Positions 52,725 to 62,162 of a stretch of 64,000 nt of DNA are shown piece by piece; within the stretch, counting starts at the first letter, position 1; each line of letters begins with the position of its first letter. The DNA is from Alphaproteobacteria bacterium (GTDB lineage: Bacteria; Pseudomonadota; Alphaproteobacteria; Caedimonadales; UBA9215). A program made the translations under genes and the position numbers. The stretch is from assembly GCA_009993885.1 (NCBI GenBank), contig JAACSN010000001.1:62001-126000 (forward strand). The letters are read 5' to 3'. A model generated the notes under the pieces. It saw only the letters and a list, made by a program, of their open reading frames with translations, searched no databases and had not been told where the DNA came from.

Positions 52725-53109
52725 GGGAAATTTCCTGCGTTGGAGCCCAAGATTCATAAACCGTTGCCGGCTCTTCAGCTGCTGTTTTTTCATTCAGAAG
52801 GCTTGTTTTTGGGTGATAAGCTTCATTGCTGCCTGTTTTATTAGGACTATGAGGTTTTTCCCAGTCGTGAGGTTCGCCGCATAAAGGGCGCTCGCTTGTA
52901 TAATGTAACCAAGCAAACCATTTTGCCGGTATTGTTGAGGCCTCAACTTGACCCGATTTGTAAATAACCCAGCGTTTTTGAGCTCTTTGAGGCTTCCCGA
53001 GCAAAAGTTTTTCTTCGTAATACTTATTGCCGAAGATGTCTTCACCCGTAAAATTCCCCGCTATTGAGGAAAAAATCTTTGTTTGTATGAGGTTATTGTA
53101 AAGACCCAT
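52714..53109 (-). CDS. NDUFA12-family complex I accessory subunit
   Basis: 131 residues. The family core is visible as GEDIFGNKYYE, RWVIYKSGQVEASTIPAKWFAWLHY, then a Pro-rich tail. This protein (B17.2 family) is shared by mitochondria and alphaproteobacteria and helps assemble NADH:quinone oxidoreductase. It supports the taxonomic placement. Overlaps mlaD by 11 bases. Confidence 0.92.
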   Translation of the reverse strand: MGLYNNLIQTKIFSSIAGNFTGEDIFGNKYYEEKLLLGKPQRAQKRWVIYKSGQVEASTIPAKWFAWLHYTSERPLCGEPHDWEKPHSPNKTGSNEAYHPKTSLLNEKTAAEEPATVYESWAPTQEISHEK

Positions 53110-53130
53110 TCGTATTCCTTATAAAAAAAC

Positions 53131-53158
53131 TTGCATCCTACCTTAAAATATATATAAT
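53131..53158 (+). promoter_or_regulatory. Sigma-70-type promoter upstream of the rimP operon
   Basis: TTGCAT (53131-53136), 16-base spacer, TATAAT (53153-53158). It lies inside a larger inverted repeat (ACCTTAA/TTAAGGT). Expected start near 53165, about 140 bases before rimP. Confidence 0.6.
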
Positions 53159-53195
53159 TAAGGTAAGTCTGCAAAGATATTAAATAAAATTATGC

Positions 53196-53224
53196 AGGTG
53201 GGTCCTTAAAGACCCACCTTTTTT
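53196..53224 (+). terminator. Strong terminator in the rimP leader (possible attenuator)
   Basis: AGGTGGGTC/GACCCACCT perfect 9-base stem, six-base loop and T run, oriented towards rimP. No gene ends upstream on this strand, so it either stops a short RNA of about 60 bases from the promoter at 53131-53158 or attenuates the rimP-nusA-infB operon. Confidence 0.75.
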
Positions 53225-53307
53225 AATACCTTGTACCTGCTTTGTCCTTAATGTAAAGAGCGCGTTAGAGCCGGAGAAAGCAGAGTCGGTATAAATTGGA
53301 GTGAAAA

Positions 53308-53793
53308 ATGGATTTGGCATCACGTCTTGAAGCGCTTATAGAGCCTGCTTTGAATGATTTAGGATATACCGTTGTTGAGATTCTTATTATTGGATCCGGA
53401 CGATTGAAATTGGATATGTCCATTGAACGTCTTGATCACGAGCCTGTTACAGTTGCCGATTGTGTAAAAGCAAATCGAGAGATTTCAGCACTTATGGATG
53501 TTGAAGATCCCATTAAATCGTCTTATATTCTTGAAGTATCTTCCCCGGGAATTGAACGTCCGTTGGTGAAGAAAAAAGATTTTAAGCGTTTTGTGGGTGA
53601 AAAAGTAAAAATAAAAACACACGAATTTGTTGAAGAGCGTAAGCGCTTTGCGGGAATTCTCCAAGCAGCTGATGATGAGAAAATAGTTTTAACTCTTGGT
53701 GAGAACGACATAACGCCTGACGGTAGTACGTCTGTTGAGATTTTTTATGATCAAATTCAACGGGCAAAATTAAACCCTGATTTTAAAATTTAG
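53308..53793 (+). CDS. rimP: Ribosome maturation factor RimP
   Basis: 161 residues. N-terminal alpha/beta domain with LEALIEPALNDLGYTVVEI and LEVSSPGIERPL, then an Sm-like C-terminal barrel (GEKVKIKTHEF, GILQAADDEKIVLTL). Needed for 30S assembly. First gene of rimP-nusA-infB-rbfA-truB. Confidence 0.94.
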   Translation: MDLASRLEALIEPALNDLGYTVVEILIIGSGRLKLDMSIERLDHEPVTVADCVKANREISALMDVEDPIKSSYILEVSSPGIERPLVKKKDFKRFVGEKVKIKTHEFVEERKRFAGILQAADDEKIVLTLGENDITPDGSTSVEIFYDQIQRAKLNPDFKI

Positions 53794-53803
53794 GAGACAA
53801 AAA

Positions 53804-55366
53804 ATGGTAGCAAGTATGAAAACGGAGATTTTAGGTGTTGCGGATGCCGTGGCTCGTGAAAAAGGAATTGACCGCGAGGTTATTATTTCTGCAATGGAAG
53901 TTGCTATTCAAAAAGCAAGCCGAGCAAAATACGGCCATGATCGAGATGTTCGCACAAGGATCAACCGAGAGACCGGCGAAATTGTTATGCATGCTTACCG
54001 TGAAGTCGTCGAAGAGGTTGAAAATGAAAGTGCTCAATTGACTTTGGAGGAGGCGCGACGCCTTAACCCGGATATTAAAATCGGCGAATTTATTGTGGAT
54101 GATTTGCCGCCGTTTGATTTTGGTCGTGTAGCTGCCCAAACGGCAAAACAAGTTATTTTCCAACAAGTTAGAGAGGCAGAGCGTTCTCGACAATATGAAG
54201 AATACAAAAATCGGGTTGGTGATATTGTCAACGTCGTTGTTAAGCGTGTTGAATTCGGAAATGTGATGGTTGAATTGGGCCAAGCCGAAGGTATCATCAT
54301 GCGTGATAAGCTTATCCCGAGGGAAGCTGTGCGTGTGGGAGATCGTATTAGGGCTTACATTGAAGATGTACGCCCGGAGCCTCGTGGATCTCAAGTGTTT
54401 TTATCAAGGACTCATCCGCAATTTTTGGCTAAACTTTTTACCCAAGAAGTGCCTGAAATTTATGACGGTCAAATTGAAATTAAAGCCGTTGCCCGTGATC
54501 CCGGAAGTCGAGCTAAATTTTCCGTTTATGTGGGAGATAAAAGCATTGATCCCGTCGGAGCCTGTGTCGGTATGCGGGGAAGTCGTGTGCAAAACATTGT
54601 GACCGAGCTTCAAGGAGAAAAGGTTGATATTATTCCTTGGTCTGACAATCCGGCTGTTTTTATTGTGAATGCCATGGTGCCGGCAGAAGTTTCCAAAGTC
54701 ATTTTGGATGAAGAGGCAGGTAAGGTTGATGTGATCGTTCCCGATGATCAGTTGAGTCTTGCTATCGGACGGCGCGGTCAAAATGTACGTCTTGCCAGTA
54801 TTTTGACCGGCTGGAACCTTGATGTTAGTTCCGAGACGCAAGAGTCCGAGCGTCGTGCGGCCGAAGTGAAAGAAATTTCAGCGGTCTTTATTGAAGCAAT
54901 GGATATAGATGACGTCATTGCCCACCTTTTGATCAGCGAAGGTTTTAAGCATATTGAAGAAATTGCTATGGTGCCTTTGGATGATTTGACAAGCATTGAA
55001 GGGTTTGAGGAAGACCTCGCCCAAGAGTTGCAAAGCCGAGCCCAAGCTTATGTAAAAACCCTTGAAGAAAAACATGCACACCGATTGAAAGACTTGGGTG
55101 TCGCAGACGATTTGGCGGGGTTTGACGCCTTGTCTAAAGAGCGTCTTGTGACATTGGCTGAAAAAGGTATTAAAAACCTTGATGATTTTGCCGACCTTTC
55201 GGGGGATGAGTTGGTTGACTTAATTGACAACTTATCTGTGCGTGATGCAAATGCTTTAATTATGAAGGCGCGTGAGCATTGGTTTGCAGAAGAAGACGCG
55301 GCAAAAGCTGCGGCCGAGACAAAAGAAGCGGCAGCAGCGGAACTTTCTTCTTCTGATAAAGCTTAA
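53804..55366 (+). CDS. nusA: Transcription elongation/termination factor NusA
   Basis: 520 residues. N-terminal RNAP-binding domain, S1 (about 130-200, GDIVNVVVKRVEFGNVMVEL), two KH domains (DPVGACVGMRGSRVQNIVTEL, LAIGRRGQNVRLASIL), then acidic C-terminal repeats with helix-hairpin-helix traits (FKHIEEIAMVPLDDLTSIEGF, GIKNLDDFADLSGDEL). An AGGAGA site precedes the ATG at 53804. NusA is known to feed back on its own operon in E. coli, which is relevant to the leader terminator. Confidence 0.96.
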   Translation: MVASMKTEILGVADAVAREKGIDREVIISAMEVAIQKASRAKYGHDRDVRTRINRETGEIVMHAYREVVEEVENESAQLTLEEARRLNPDIKIGEFIVDDLPPFDFGRVAAQTAKQVIFQQVREAERSRQYEEYKNRVGDIVNVVVKRVEFGNVMVELGQAEGIIMRDKLIPREAVRVGDRIRAYIEDVRPEPRGSQVFLSRTHPQFLAKLFTQEVPEIYDGQIEIKAVARDPGSRAKFSVYVGDKSIDPVGACVGMRGSRVQNIVTELQGEKVDIIPWSDNPAVFIVNAMVPAEVSKVILDEEAGKVDVIVPDDQLSLAIGRRGQNVRLASILTGWNLDVSSETQESERRAAEVKEISAVFIEAMDIDDVIAHLLISEGFKHIEEIAMVPLDDLTSIEGFEEDLAQELQSRAQAYVKTLEEKHAHRLKDLGVADDLAGFDALSKERLVTLAEKGIKNLDDFADLSGDELVDLIDNLSVRDANALIMKAREHWFAEEDAAKAAAETKEAAAAELSSSDKA

Positions 55367-55457
55367 TCCTGTGACAGGTAAGTGTGTAAGGTTTGCATTC
55401 GCGCCTATTGTGCGGTATGTATGGTGAATAAAATGTAACGGAAAGCGTAGAGAGAAA

Positions 55458-57980
55458 ATGGCGGATCAAGATAATAAGACAGATCAAAAAAAGACCCTTA
55501 GTCTGTCCTCTAAGAAATTAGAGCTGACAAAGACCGTTGATGCCGGAAAAATTCGCCAGAGTTTCTCCCATGGGCGCAGCAAAGCTGTGACCTTTGAAGT
55601 TAAGAAAAAACGGGTTATCGGAAAAGATTCAGGTGCGGCTTCCGGCGCGGCGCTAAGTGAAGCCGAGCTTGCAAAACGTAAGCGTATTTTGGAAATGGCT
55701 CAGGCAGGCGATGAGAAAAAGGCTGAAGAGCAACGCATTCTTAATGAAGTAGATGAAAAACGCTTACAGGATTTAACCGAGCGCCAAAAACAAAGCGAAC
55801 AAGATGAAGCTGAAACGCTTGCAGCGAAAGAGCTTGCTGAAAAAGAGGCGGTAGAAGCAAAGCGTCTTGAAGAAGAAAAGCGTGCCGAGCAAGAAGCTGC
55901 ACGGAAGACCTCTCAAAGTCGAGCGTCCGTACCTGCAGAGGCTCCCCACGCTATTTCCCCCTCTCTTGACGTCGGCCCTCTTGCCGGCGGTCGCGTGAAG
56001 TCTTCTTTGAAAAAAGAAGAGGAAGATTCCGAAAGCGATAAAAAATCTCGTAAAACCCTGTCACTCGGTAAAAAGAATAAACATAAGCCTGTTGTTTATT
56101 CCGTGCAAGATGCTCTGGCTGCAGGCGAAGACGACGGTCGCCACAGAAGTGATGCGGCAAGACGTCGGGCAAAAGAGAAAAAGCTAGCCCAACAAAGCGG
56201 AGCTCAGGACGGCAAAGCCCAAGTTCGCGATATTGTGGTGCCGGAAGTTATCACCGTTCAAGAGCTTTCTAACCGAATGGCTGTTAGAGCGGGTGAAATT
56301 ATTAAGAAATTAATGGGCTTTGGCGTTATGGCCACCCTTAATCAAAATATTGATGCCGATACGGCCGAATTAATTGTAACGGAGTTCGGTCATAAAATTA
56401 TTCGTGTTTCCGATGCAGACGTTGAAGAAGGTTTGTTGCCTCACGATGACCCGAAAGAATTGCAAGAGCCAAGGGCGCCTGTGGTGACTGTTATGGGGCA
56501 CGTTGACCATGGAAAAACATCTCTATTGGATGCTATTCGCAAAACCGATGTTGTGACAGGGGAATCCGGGGGCATTACGCAACATATTGGGGCTTATCAG
56601 GTTCAATTAGCTTCAGGCAAAAGAATTACTTTTATTGACACGCCCGGTCATGCGGCCTTTTCCGAAATGCGGGCTCGAGGAGCGAATGTAACGGATATTG
56701 TTGTCCTTGTTGTGGCGGCTGATGACGGTATTAAAGAGCAAACCGTCGAAGCTATTAATCATGCTAAGGCCGCAGGTGTTCCAATTATCATTGCCATTAA
56801 TAAGATGGACAAGCCGGGAGCAGATCCTAATCGGGTACGTAGCGAATTATTGACCTATGAGCTTGTAACCGAAGAGATGGGCGGTGATATTCAAACCGTT
56901 GAGGTTTCTGCCAAGCAAGGCTTAAATATTGATAAACTTGAAGAAGCTGTTTTGTTGCAAGCTGAAATTTTAGAACTTGGTTCGAATCCGAACCGTGATG
57001 CTATCGGTTCTGTTGTTGAATCTCGTATTGAAAAAGGTCGTGGCGCTGTTGCAACGGTTTTGGTTCAACAGGGGACTCTTAGAATCGGTGATATCTTTGT
57101 TGCCGGTTCCGAATGGGGTAAGGTCAGAGCTCTTATTGATGATAAAGGGAAGCAAATAAAAAAGGCTCTGCCGTCTATGCCTGTCGAAGTTCTTGGTTTT
57201 TCGGGTGCGCCTATTCCGGGAGACTCTTTTATTGTCGTTGAGGACGAGTCTCGTGCGCGTGATGTTGCCGCATATCGTGCCCAAAAGGAAAAAGATCGCA
57301 AAGCTGTTAAAATGCGTAAGGCCTCTATGGACTTGTTGATGCAAGGTTCCTCGGATACGGAGAAAAAAACACTTTCTGTGATTATTAAGTCTGACGTACA
57401 AGGATCTGTCGAGGCAATCATGGGGAGTTTTGATAAAATTCCAAGTGATGAAGTGGAAATTCGTGTTTTGCATACGGGTGTCGGCGGTATTAACGAAAGT
57501 GATATTACATTAGCGCAAACGACCAATGCTTTTGTGATCGGTTTTAATGTGCGCTCAAACCCTCAAGCGCGTCAGCTTGCGACAAAAGAAAATATCGAAA
57601 TTCGTTATTATTCGATTATTTATGATGTAATTGATGACATCAAAAAGATTGTCAGCGGTCTTTTGACACCTGAGAAACGGGAAAACTTCCTCGGTTATGC
57701 AGAAGTGCGTGAGGTGTTTAATATTACGAAGATCGGTAAAGTTGCCGGTTGTTATGTGACGGGCGGTCTCGTAAAACGTGGGGCTAAAGTTCGCTTGCTC
57801 CGTGATAACGTTGTTATTCATGAAGGCTCTCTCAAAACCCTCAAGCGTTTTAAAGACGAAGTTAAAGAGGCTAAAGAAGGTTATGAATGCGGTATGGCCT
57901 TTGAGAATTATAATGATATTCGACCTAAAGATGTGATAGAGTGCTTTGAAGTTCAAGAAATTGCAAGAACTATAGAGTAA
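55458..57980 (+). CDS. infB: Translation initiation factor IF-2
   Basis: 840 residues. A long charged, Lys/Glu-rich N-terminal part (about 1-290, partly coiled coil) precedes the G domain with G1 GHVDHGKTSLLDAIR, G3 DTPGHAAFSEMRARG, G4 NKMDKPGAD, then domains II-IV ending at E-V-Q-E-I-A-R. It places initiator tRNA on the 30S subunit. The gap to nusA is only 91 bases and lacks the ylxR gene usually found between them in this class. Confidence 0.97.
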   Translation: MADQDNKTDQKKTLSLSSKKLELTKTVDAGKIRQSFSHGRSKAVTFEVKKKRVIGKDSGAASGAALSEAELAKRKRILEMAQAGDEKKAEEQRILNEVDEKRLQDLTERQKQSEQDEAETLAAKELAEKEAVEAKRLEEEKRAEQEAARKTSQSRASVPAEAPHAISPSLDVGPLAGGRVKSSLKKEEEDSESDKKSRKTLSLGKKNKHKPVVYSVQDALAAGEDDGRHRSDAARRRAKEKKLAQQSGAQDGKAQVRDIVVPEVITVQELSNRMAVRAGEIIKKLMGFGVMATLNQNIDADTAELIVTEFGHKIIRVSDADVEEGLLPHDDPKELQEPRAPVVTVMGHVDHGKTSLLDAIRKTDVVTGESGGITQHIGAYQVQLASGKRITFIDTPGHAAFSEMRARGANVTDIVVLVVAADDGIKEQTVEAINHAKAAGVPIIIAINKMDKPGADPNRVRSELLTYELVTEEMGGDIQTVEVSAKQGLNIDKLEEAVLLQAEILELGSNPNRDAIGSVVESRIEKGRGAVATVLVQQGTLRIGDIFVAGSEWGKVRALIDDKGKQIKKALPSMPVEVLGFSGAPIPGDSFIVVEDESRARDVAAYRAQKEKDRKAVKMRKASMDLLMQGSSDTEKKTLSVIIKSDVQGSVEAIMGSFDKIPSDEVEIRVLHTGVGGINESDITLAQTTNAFVIGFNVRSNPQARQLATKENIEIRYYSIIYDVIDDIKKIVSGLLTPEKRENFLGYAEVREVFNITKIGKVAGCYVTGGLVKRGAKVRLLRDNVVIHEGSLKTLKRFKDEVKEAKEGYECGMAFENYNDIRPKDVIECFEVQEIARTIE

Positions 57981-57999
57981 ATTTAGAGTATTTAAGAAT

Positions 58000-58422
58000 A
58001 TGACACTGTTTTCCAAGACATCAACGGGTCCCAGTCAACGCCAACTTAAGGTTGGGGAACAAATTCGCCATATTATTAGCGAGCTTTTAACGCGCTCTGA
58101 TTTTCATAGTCCTGTCTTGGCCAAAGCACATGTCTGCATTGGTGAAGTCCGTATGAGTCCGGACTTGCGCCACGGTCGGGCTTATGTCACGTCTATTATG
58201 GGCGAAAATATGGCTGAGGCGACAAAGGTTCTTAATGAAAACGAATATCAAATTCGTAAAGTGCTCTCTAAGGAATTGACGATGAAGTTTCTTCCGAGGA
58301 TTCATTTTGTTGAAGATGAATCTTTTTATGAAGCCAATAAAATTAATTCTTTGCTCGTATCGAATCATGTTGCTCAAGATATTGAGGAAAAAATGATTTC
58401 CCCTTCTTTAACAGCGGACTAA
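58000..58422 (+). CDS. rbfA: Ribosome-binding factor A
   Basis: 140 residues. KH-like fold: RQLKVGEQIRHIISELL, CIGEVRMSPDLRHGRAYVTS, KELTMKFLPRIHFVEDES. It acts on 16S 5'-end maturation. Placed between infB and truB as usual. Confidence 0.94.
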   Translation: MTLFSKTSTGPSQRQLKVGEQIRHIISELLTRSDFHSPVLAKAHVCIGEVRMSPDLRHGRAYVTSIMGENMAEATKVLNENEYQIRKVLSKELTMKFLPRIHFVEDESFYEANKINSLLVSNHVAQDIEEKMISPSLTAD

Positions 58423-58425
58423 TTA

Positions 58426-59349
58426 TTGTTGAGTAATTCTGTTTCAAAATTAATCTCATACGACGGATGGTTAGCCTTATACAAACCCGTTGGTCCCACG
58501 TCATTTGATATGGTTAAGCAAGTGCGCTCCTTATTTCCTCGTAAAACAAAAATCGGCCATGGCGGAACTCTTGACCCCTTAGCGGAGGGCGTTTTGCCCA
58601 TTGCCGTTGGAGAGGCAACAAAAACGGTTGATTATCTTATGGATGAGAAAAAGGAATATCTCTTTGAGGTTTGTTGGGGGGAAGAGCGGGAAACGGATGA
58701 TCTTGAAGGCGATGTTTTGCATAGCTCTGCCGACCGACCGACTCAAAAAGATATTGAGGCTATTTTACCAAACTTTATCGGTGTTCTTAATCAGTTACCG
58801 CCGTTATATTCTGCTAAGAAAATTAAGGGAAAAAGAGCTTGTGATTTAATGAGAGAGGGAAAGTCGGTAACACTTAATCCCTCATCTATCACGGTTTTTT
58901 CTTTAGAGATCCTTTCTCATACAGTTGATAAAACCCTTTTTAAGGTTTTTTGTTCTAAGGGAACATATGTTCGCTCCCTTGCCCGAGATATGGGGCGGGC
59001 TCTCGGTTGTTACGGCTACGCCGCTTCTATTAAACGTTCACGGGTGGGAGCAATGTCCTTAGAAAATACCGTGTCGTTAGAAAAACTTGCAGTTTTAAAA
59101 AAAGACGCTATATTGGATGAGATAATACGACCCGTCCAGGCAGTTCTGGCCGACATCCCGGCTGTTTTGGTTACGCCCGATCAGGAGCAACAGCTTCGTT
59201 ACGGTCAGGCTGTGGTGTATCCGCAACATGATTTATTTTCTACGGGTCATATTTGTGCTTTGTGCATTAATGACCGGAATAAAGCAGTTGCAATTGTTGA
59301 CGTTGACGGACGGTCTTTGCGTCCTAAGCGTGTTTTTAATATTAAATAA
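58426..59349 (+). CDS. truB: tRNA pseudouridine-55 synthase
   Basis: 307 residues, starting at TTG 58426 or TTG 58429; no ATG gives the expected N-terminus before GWLALYKPVGPTSFD. Motif II with the catalytic Asp is GHGGTLDPLAEGVLPIAVGEATK; also CSKGTYVRSLARDMG and a PUA-like C-terminus. It makes pseudouridine 55 in the T-loop of tRNA. A rare initiation codon for this operon. Confidence 0.94.
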   Translation: MLSNSVSKLISYDGWLALYKPVGPTSFDMVKQVRSLFPRKTKIGHGGTLDPLAEGVLPIAVGEATKTVDYLMDEKKEYLFEVCWGEERETDDLEGDVLHSSADRPTQKDIEAILPNFIGVLNQLPPLYSAKKIKGKRACDLMREGKSVTLNPSSITVFSLEILSHTVDKTLFKVFCSKGTYVRSLARDMGRALGCYGYAASIKRSRVGAMSLENTVSLEKLAVLKKDAILDEIIRPVQAVLADIPAVLVTPDQEQQLRYGQAVVYPQHDLFSTGHICALCINDRNKAVAIVDVDGRSLRPKRVFNIK

Positions 59350-59364
59350 TCGAAAGGAAAAACG

Positions 59365-59634
59365 ATGTCGATGTTACCCGAACGTAAAAATACCCTTATT
59401 AAAGAATATGCAACGAAAGAAGGCGATACGGGGTCTCCCGAAGTTCAAGTTGCCGTGCTAACAGAGCACATTTTGAACCTAACAGAGCACATGAAAGAGC
59501 ATAAAAAAGATGTTCATTCACGCCGCGGTTTGCTTATGAAAGTGAACAAACGTCGTAAGTTACTGGATTACCTAAAGCGTAAAGACGAAAATCGTTACCA
59601 AACGCTTATTAAAAGCCTCGGCCTACGCCGCTAA
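59365..59634 (+). CDS. rpsO: 30S ribosomal protein S15
   Basis: 89 residues. [56 protein letters not shown]. Binds the central domain of 16S rRNA. AAAGGAA site before the ATG. Followed by a structured leader and pnp, the conserved rpsO-pnp pair. Confidence 0.97.
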   Translation: MSMLPERKNTLIKEYATKEGDTGSPEVQVAVLTEHILNLTEHMKEHKKDVHSRRGLLMKVNKRRKLLDYLKRKDENRYQTLIKSLGLRR

Positions 59635-59641
59635 TATAAAC

Positions 59642-59754
59642 CGCGCTTTTCGCCATCCCATTGGAGCTGTTTCATTGGTGTGTAATAGTGGTTTTTTAAT
59701 TTTTTTCGTATAAAGCAAGGGGCAACACAGCGTGCCTCTTGTGCAGAAAGCGCG
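59642..59754 (+). promoter_or_regulatory. Structured leader of pnp
   Basis: Between rpsO and pnp, CGCGCTTT (59642-59649) can pair with AAAGCGCG (59747-59754), enclosing a 9-base hairpin CAAGGGGCA/TGCCTCTTG (59716-59724 with 59733-59741). No T run follows. In E. coli a stem-loop here is cut by RNase III and mediates pnp autoregulation; this element is in the same place. Confidence 0.55.
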
Positions 59755-59818
59755 ATACGAGATATTCTTGGAAAAAATTAAAAGACCTAGAAATAGATAA
59801 GAAAGGACTTTGAGATAT

Positions 59819-61948
59819 ATGTTCAAAGCTCATAAGCAAGAAATTGAGTGGGGCGGTCGTACCCTCACCTTGGAAACAGGAAAAGTTGCACGCCAAAGCG
59901 ATGGTGCGGTTATTGTGACCTATGGAAAGACATCTGTACTTTGTACAACCGTTAGTGCGAAAAAAGCTGATCCGAATTTGGATTTTTTCCCTCTGGCCGT
60001 TCACCATGTTGAAAAGTATTATGCTGCCGGACGTATTCCGGGTGGTTTTTTCAAGCGTGAAGGACGTCCGACGGAGCGCGAAATTTTGATTTCTCGTTTA
60101 ATTGATCGTCCGATTCGCCCGTTGTTTCCCGAGAATTTCCGAAATGAAACGCAAATCATTTGTAACTTACTTAGCCATGATATGGAAAATGACCCTGATA
60201 TCATTGCATTAATTGGTGCATCTGCTGCCCTTTCTATCGCAGGCGTTCCCTTTGCAGGGCCTGTTGCAGCCGCTAAAATTGCTCTGGATTCTGAAGGTTC
60301 TTTCATTTTGAATCCGACCATTGCGCAAGGGAAAGAGTCAAAACTTGACCTTGTTGTGGCGGGAACGGCCGAAGGCGTTTTGATGGTTGAATCCGAAGCA
60401 TCCGAGCTTTCAGAAGATTTTATGCTTGATGCCGTTATGTTTGCCCATGAAGGTTTCCAACCTGTTATTGAGGCAATTAACAAATTAAAAGAAGCTGCCG
60501 GTAAAGAAGCATGGGTGCTTGAAGACACATCAAAAGAAGATGGTGATGTTTTTGCAGCCGTTCAAAAAAACGCTGAAAAATCTATGCGTACCGCCTATCA
60601 AGTTTGCGACAAGCAAGCGCGTGTCGGTCAGCTGAATGAGTTGCGTGCTTCTGTTCTAGAAGCCGTTGTTAAAGCCGATAGTAATGTTTTCACGGAAGCG
60701 CGTGTTTTAGCTCAGTTTAAAAAGCTTGAGAAAAAAGTTGTTCGCGGCGATATGATTAAGACAAAAAGGCGTATCGACGGCCGTGATCTTGAAACCGTTC
60801 GTGAAATTAAATGTGAAGTCAACGTTATTCCTCAAGTCCATGGGAGCGCCTTGTTTACACGGGGTGAAACACAAGCCCTTGTGATCACAACACTCGGCAC
60901 GTCTTCCGACGAGCAAATCATTGATAGTATTGAGGGGGAATACCGTGAGCGCTTTATGCTTCATTATAACTTCCCGCCCTATTCCGTTGGTGAAGCGAGG
61001 CGTTTTGGCCCTCCGGGACGTCGTGAAATCGGTCACGGTAAGCTTGCTTGGCGCGCTCTTAATCCTGTGATTCCCACTAAAGAAGAATTTCCTTACACAT
61101 TGCGTGTGGTTTCTGAAATTACAGAATCAAACGGATCGTCTTCCATGGCAACGGTTTGCGGTACGTCTCTCTCTTTGATGGATGCAGGTGTGACCATGAA
61201 AAAGCCCGTTGCAGGTATTGCCATGGGACTTATTAAAGAAGCTGATGACTTTATTGTTCTAAGCGATATTCTCGGCGATGAAGATCACCTTGGAGATATG
61301 GATTTTAAGGTTGCCGGAACAAAAGAGGGTATTACGTCCCTTCAAATGGATATTAAGATAACCAGTATTACCCGTGACATCATGAAACAAGCTCTAAAAC
61401 AAGCTCTTGATGCTCGTATTCATATCCTTGGTGAAATGGCACATGCTTTGACTGACGCGCGCACAGAAGTAAGCGACAACGCGCCCAAGATGCATAAGAT
61501 GCAAATCAAAAAAGAAAAAATTCGTGATTTGATCGGCCCGGGCGGCAAGATGATTCGTCAAATTTGTGAAGATGCCGATGTTAAAATCGATATTTCTGAA
61601 GAAGGCGAAGTTGAAGTGGCCGGAAATTCAGCCGAAGCCATTGATAAAGCTATTGCAATGATTAACAGTGTTTGTCTTGATCCGGAAGTTGGCGAGAAAC
61701 ATCAAGGTGTCGTTATTAAATTGATGGACTTTGGAGCTATTGTCAGCTTTATGGGTGATAAAACAGGTCTTGTTCATATTAGCCAGCTTAAAAACGAGCG
61801 GGTTGAACAAGTTGCCGATGTTGTCAAAGAAGGTGATAGCGTTTGGGTTAAGATCTTAGAAGTTGATGCAAGGGGTAAAGTGCGTTTAAGCATGAAATCT
61901 TTGGATCAAGAGACGGGTGAGGAAGTTAAAGCTGAAAAGAAAGCTTAA
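59819..61948 (+). CDS. pnp: Polyribonucleotide nucleotidyltransferase (PNPase)
   Basis: 709 residues from the ATG at 59819; an in-frame TTG nine bases earlier abuts the AAAGGA site. Two RNase PH domains ([58 protein letters not shown]), then KH ([15 protein letters not shown]) and S1 ([23 protein letters not shown]). Processive 3'-5' phosphorolytic RNase of the degradosome. Confidence 0.97.
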   Translation: MFKAHKQEIEWGGRTLTLETGKVARQSDGAVIVTYGKTSVLCTTVSAKKADPNLDFFPLAVHHVEKYYAAGRIPGGFFKREGRPTEREILISRLIDRPIRPLFPENFRNETQIICNLLSHDMENDPDIIALIGASAALSIAGVPFAGPVAAAKIALDSEGSFILNPTIAQGKESKLDLVVAGTAEGVLMVESEASELSEDFMLDAVMFAHEGFQPVIEAINKLKEAAGKEAWVLEDTSKEDGDVFAAVQKNAEKSMRTAYQVCDKQARVGQLNELRASVLEAVVKADSNVFTEARVLAQFKKLEKKVVRGDMIKTKRRIDGRDLETVREIKCEVNVIPQVHGSALFTRGETQALVITTLGTSSDEQIIDSIEGEYRERFMLHYNFPPYSVGEARRFGPPGRREIGHGKLAWRALNPVIPTKEEFPYTLRVVSEITESNGSSSMATVCGTSLSLMDAGVTMKKPVAGIAMGLIKEADDFIVLSDILGDEDHLGDMDFKVAGTKEGITSLQMDIKITSITRDIMKQALKQALDARIHILGEMAHALTDARTEVSDNAPKMHKMQIKKEKIRDLIGPGGKMIRQICEDADVKIDISEEGEVEVAGNSAEAIDKAIAMINSVCLDPEVGEKHQGVVIKLMDFGAIVSFMGDKTGLVHISQLKNERVEQVADVVKEGDSVWVKILEVDARGKVRLSMKSLDQETGEEVKAEKKA

Positions 61949-62043
61949 ATTTTAGGGCCTTTTTTAGAGTGAAACCGTCAAAATAAGGGGTTGTCCTTAC
62001 CTGCCGAGGTAGGCTTTGGTAACTTTTCTTATTTTAATTGCTT

Positions 62044-62060
62044 CATTCTAAAATAGAATG
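62044..62060. repeat. Short perfect inverted repeat after pnp
   Basis: CATTCTA-AAA-TAGAATG. Not followed by T, so an unlikely terminator; could be an operator for the next gene. The rest of the 214-base gap is AT-rich without other features. Confidence 0.3.
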
Positions 62061-62162
62061 ACCCTATATTGTAATAAGATCACTCACAAGAAGCAGGGAA
62101 TATTATAATATAATATTCCTTGTCGTTTTTTAATGATACGACACAGGACGAAGCATACGATA

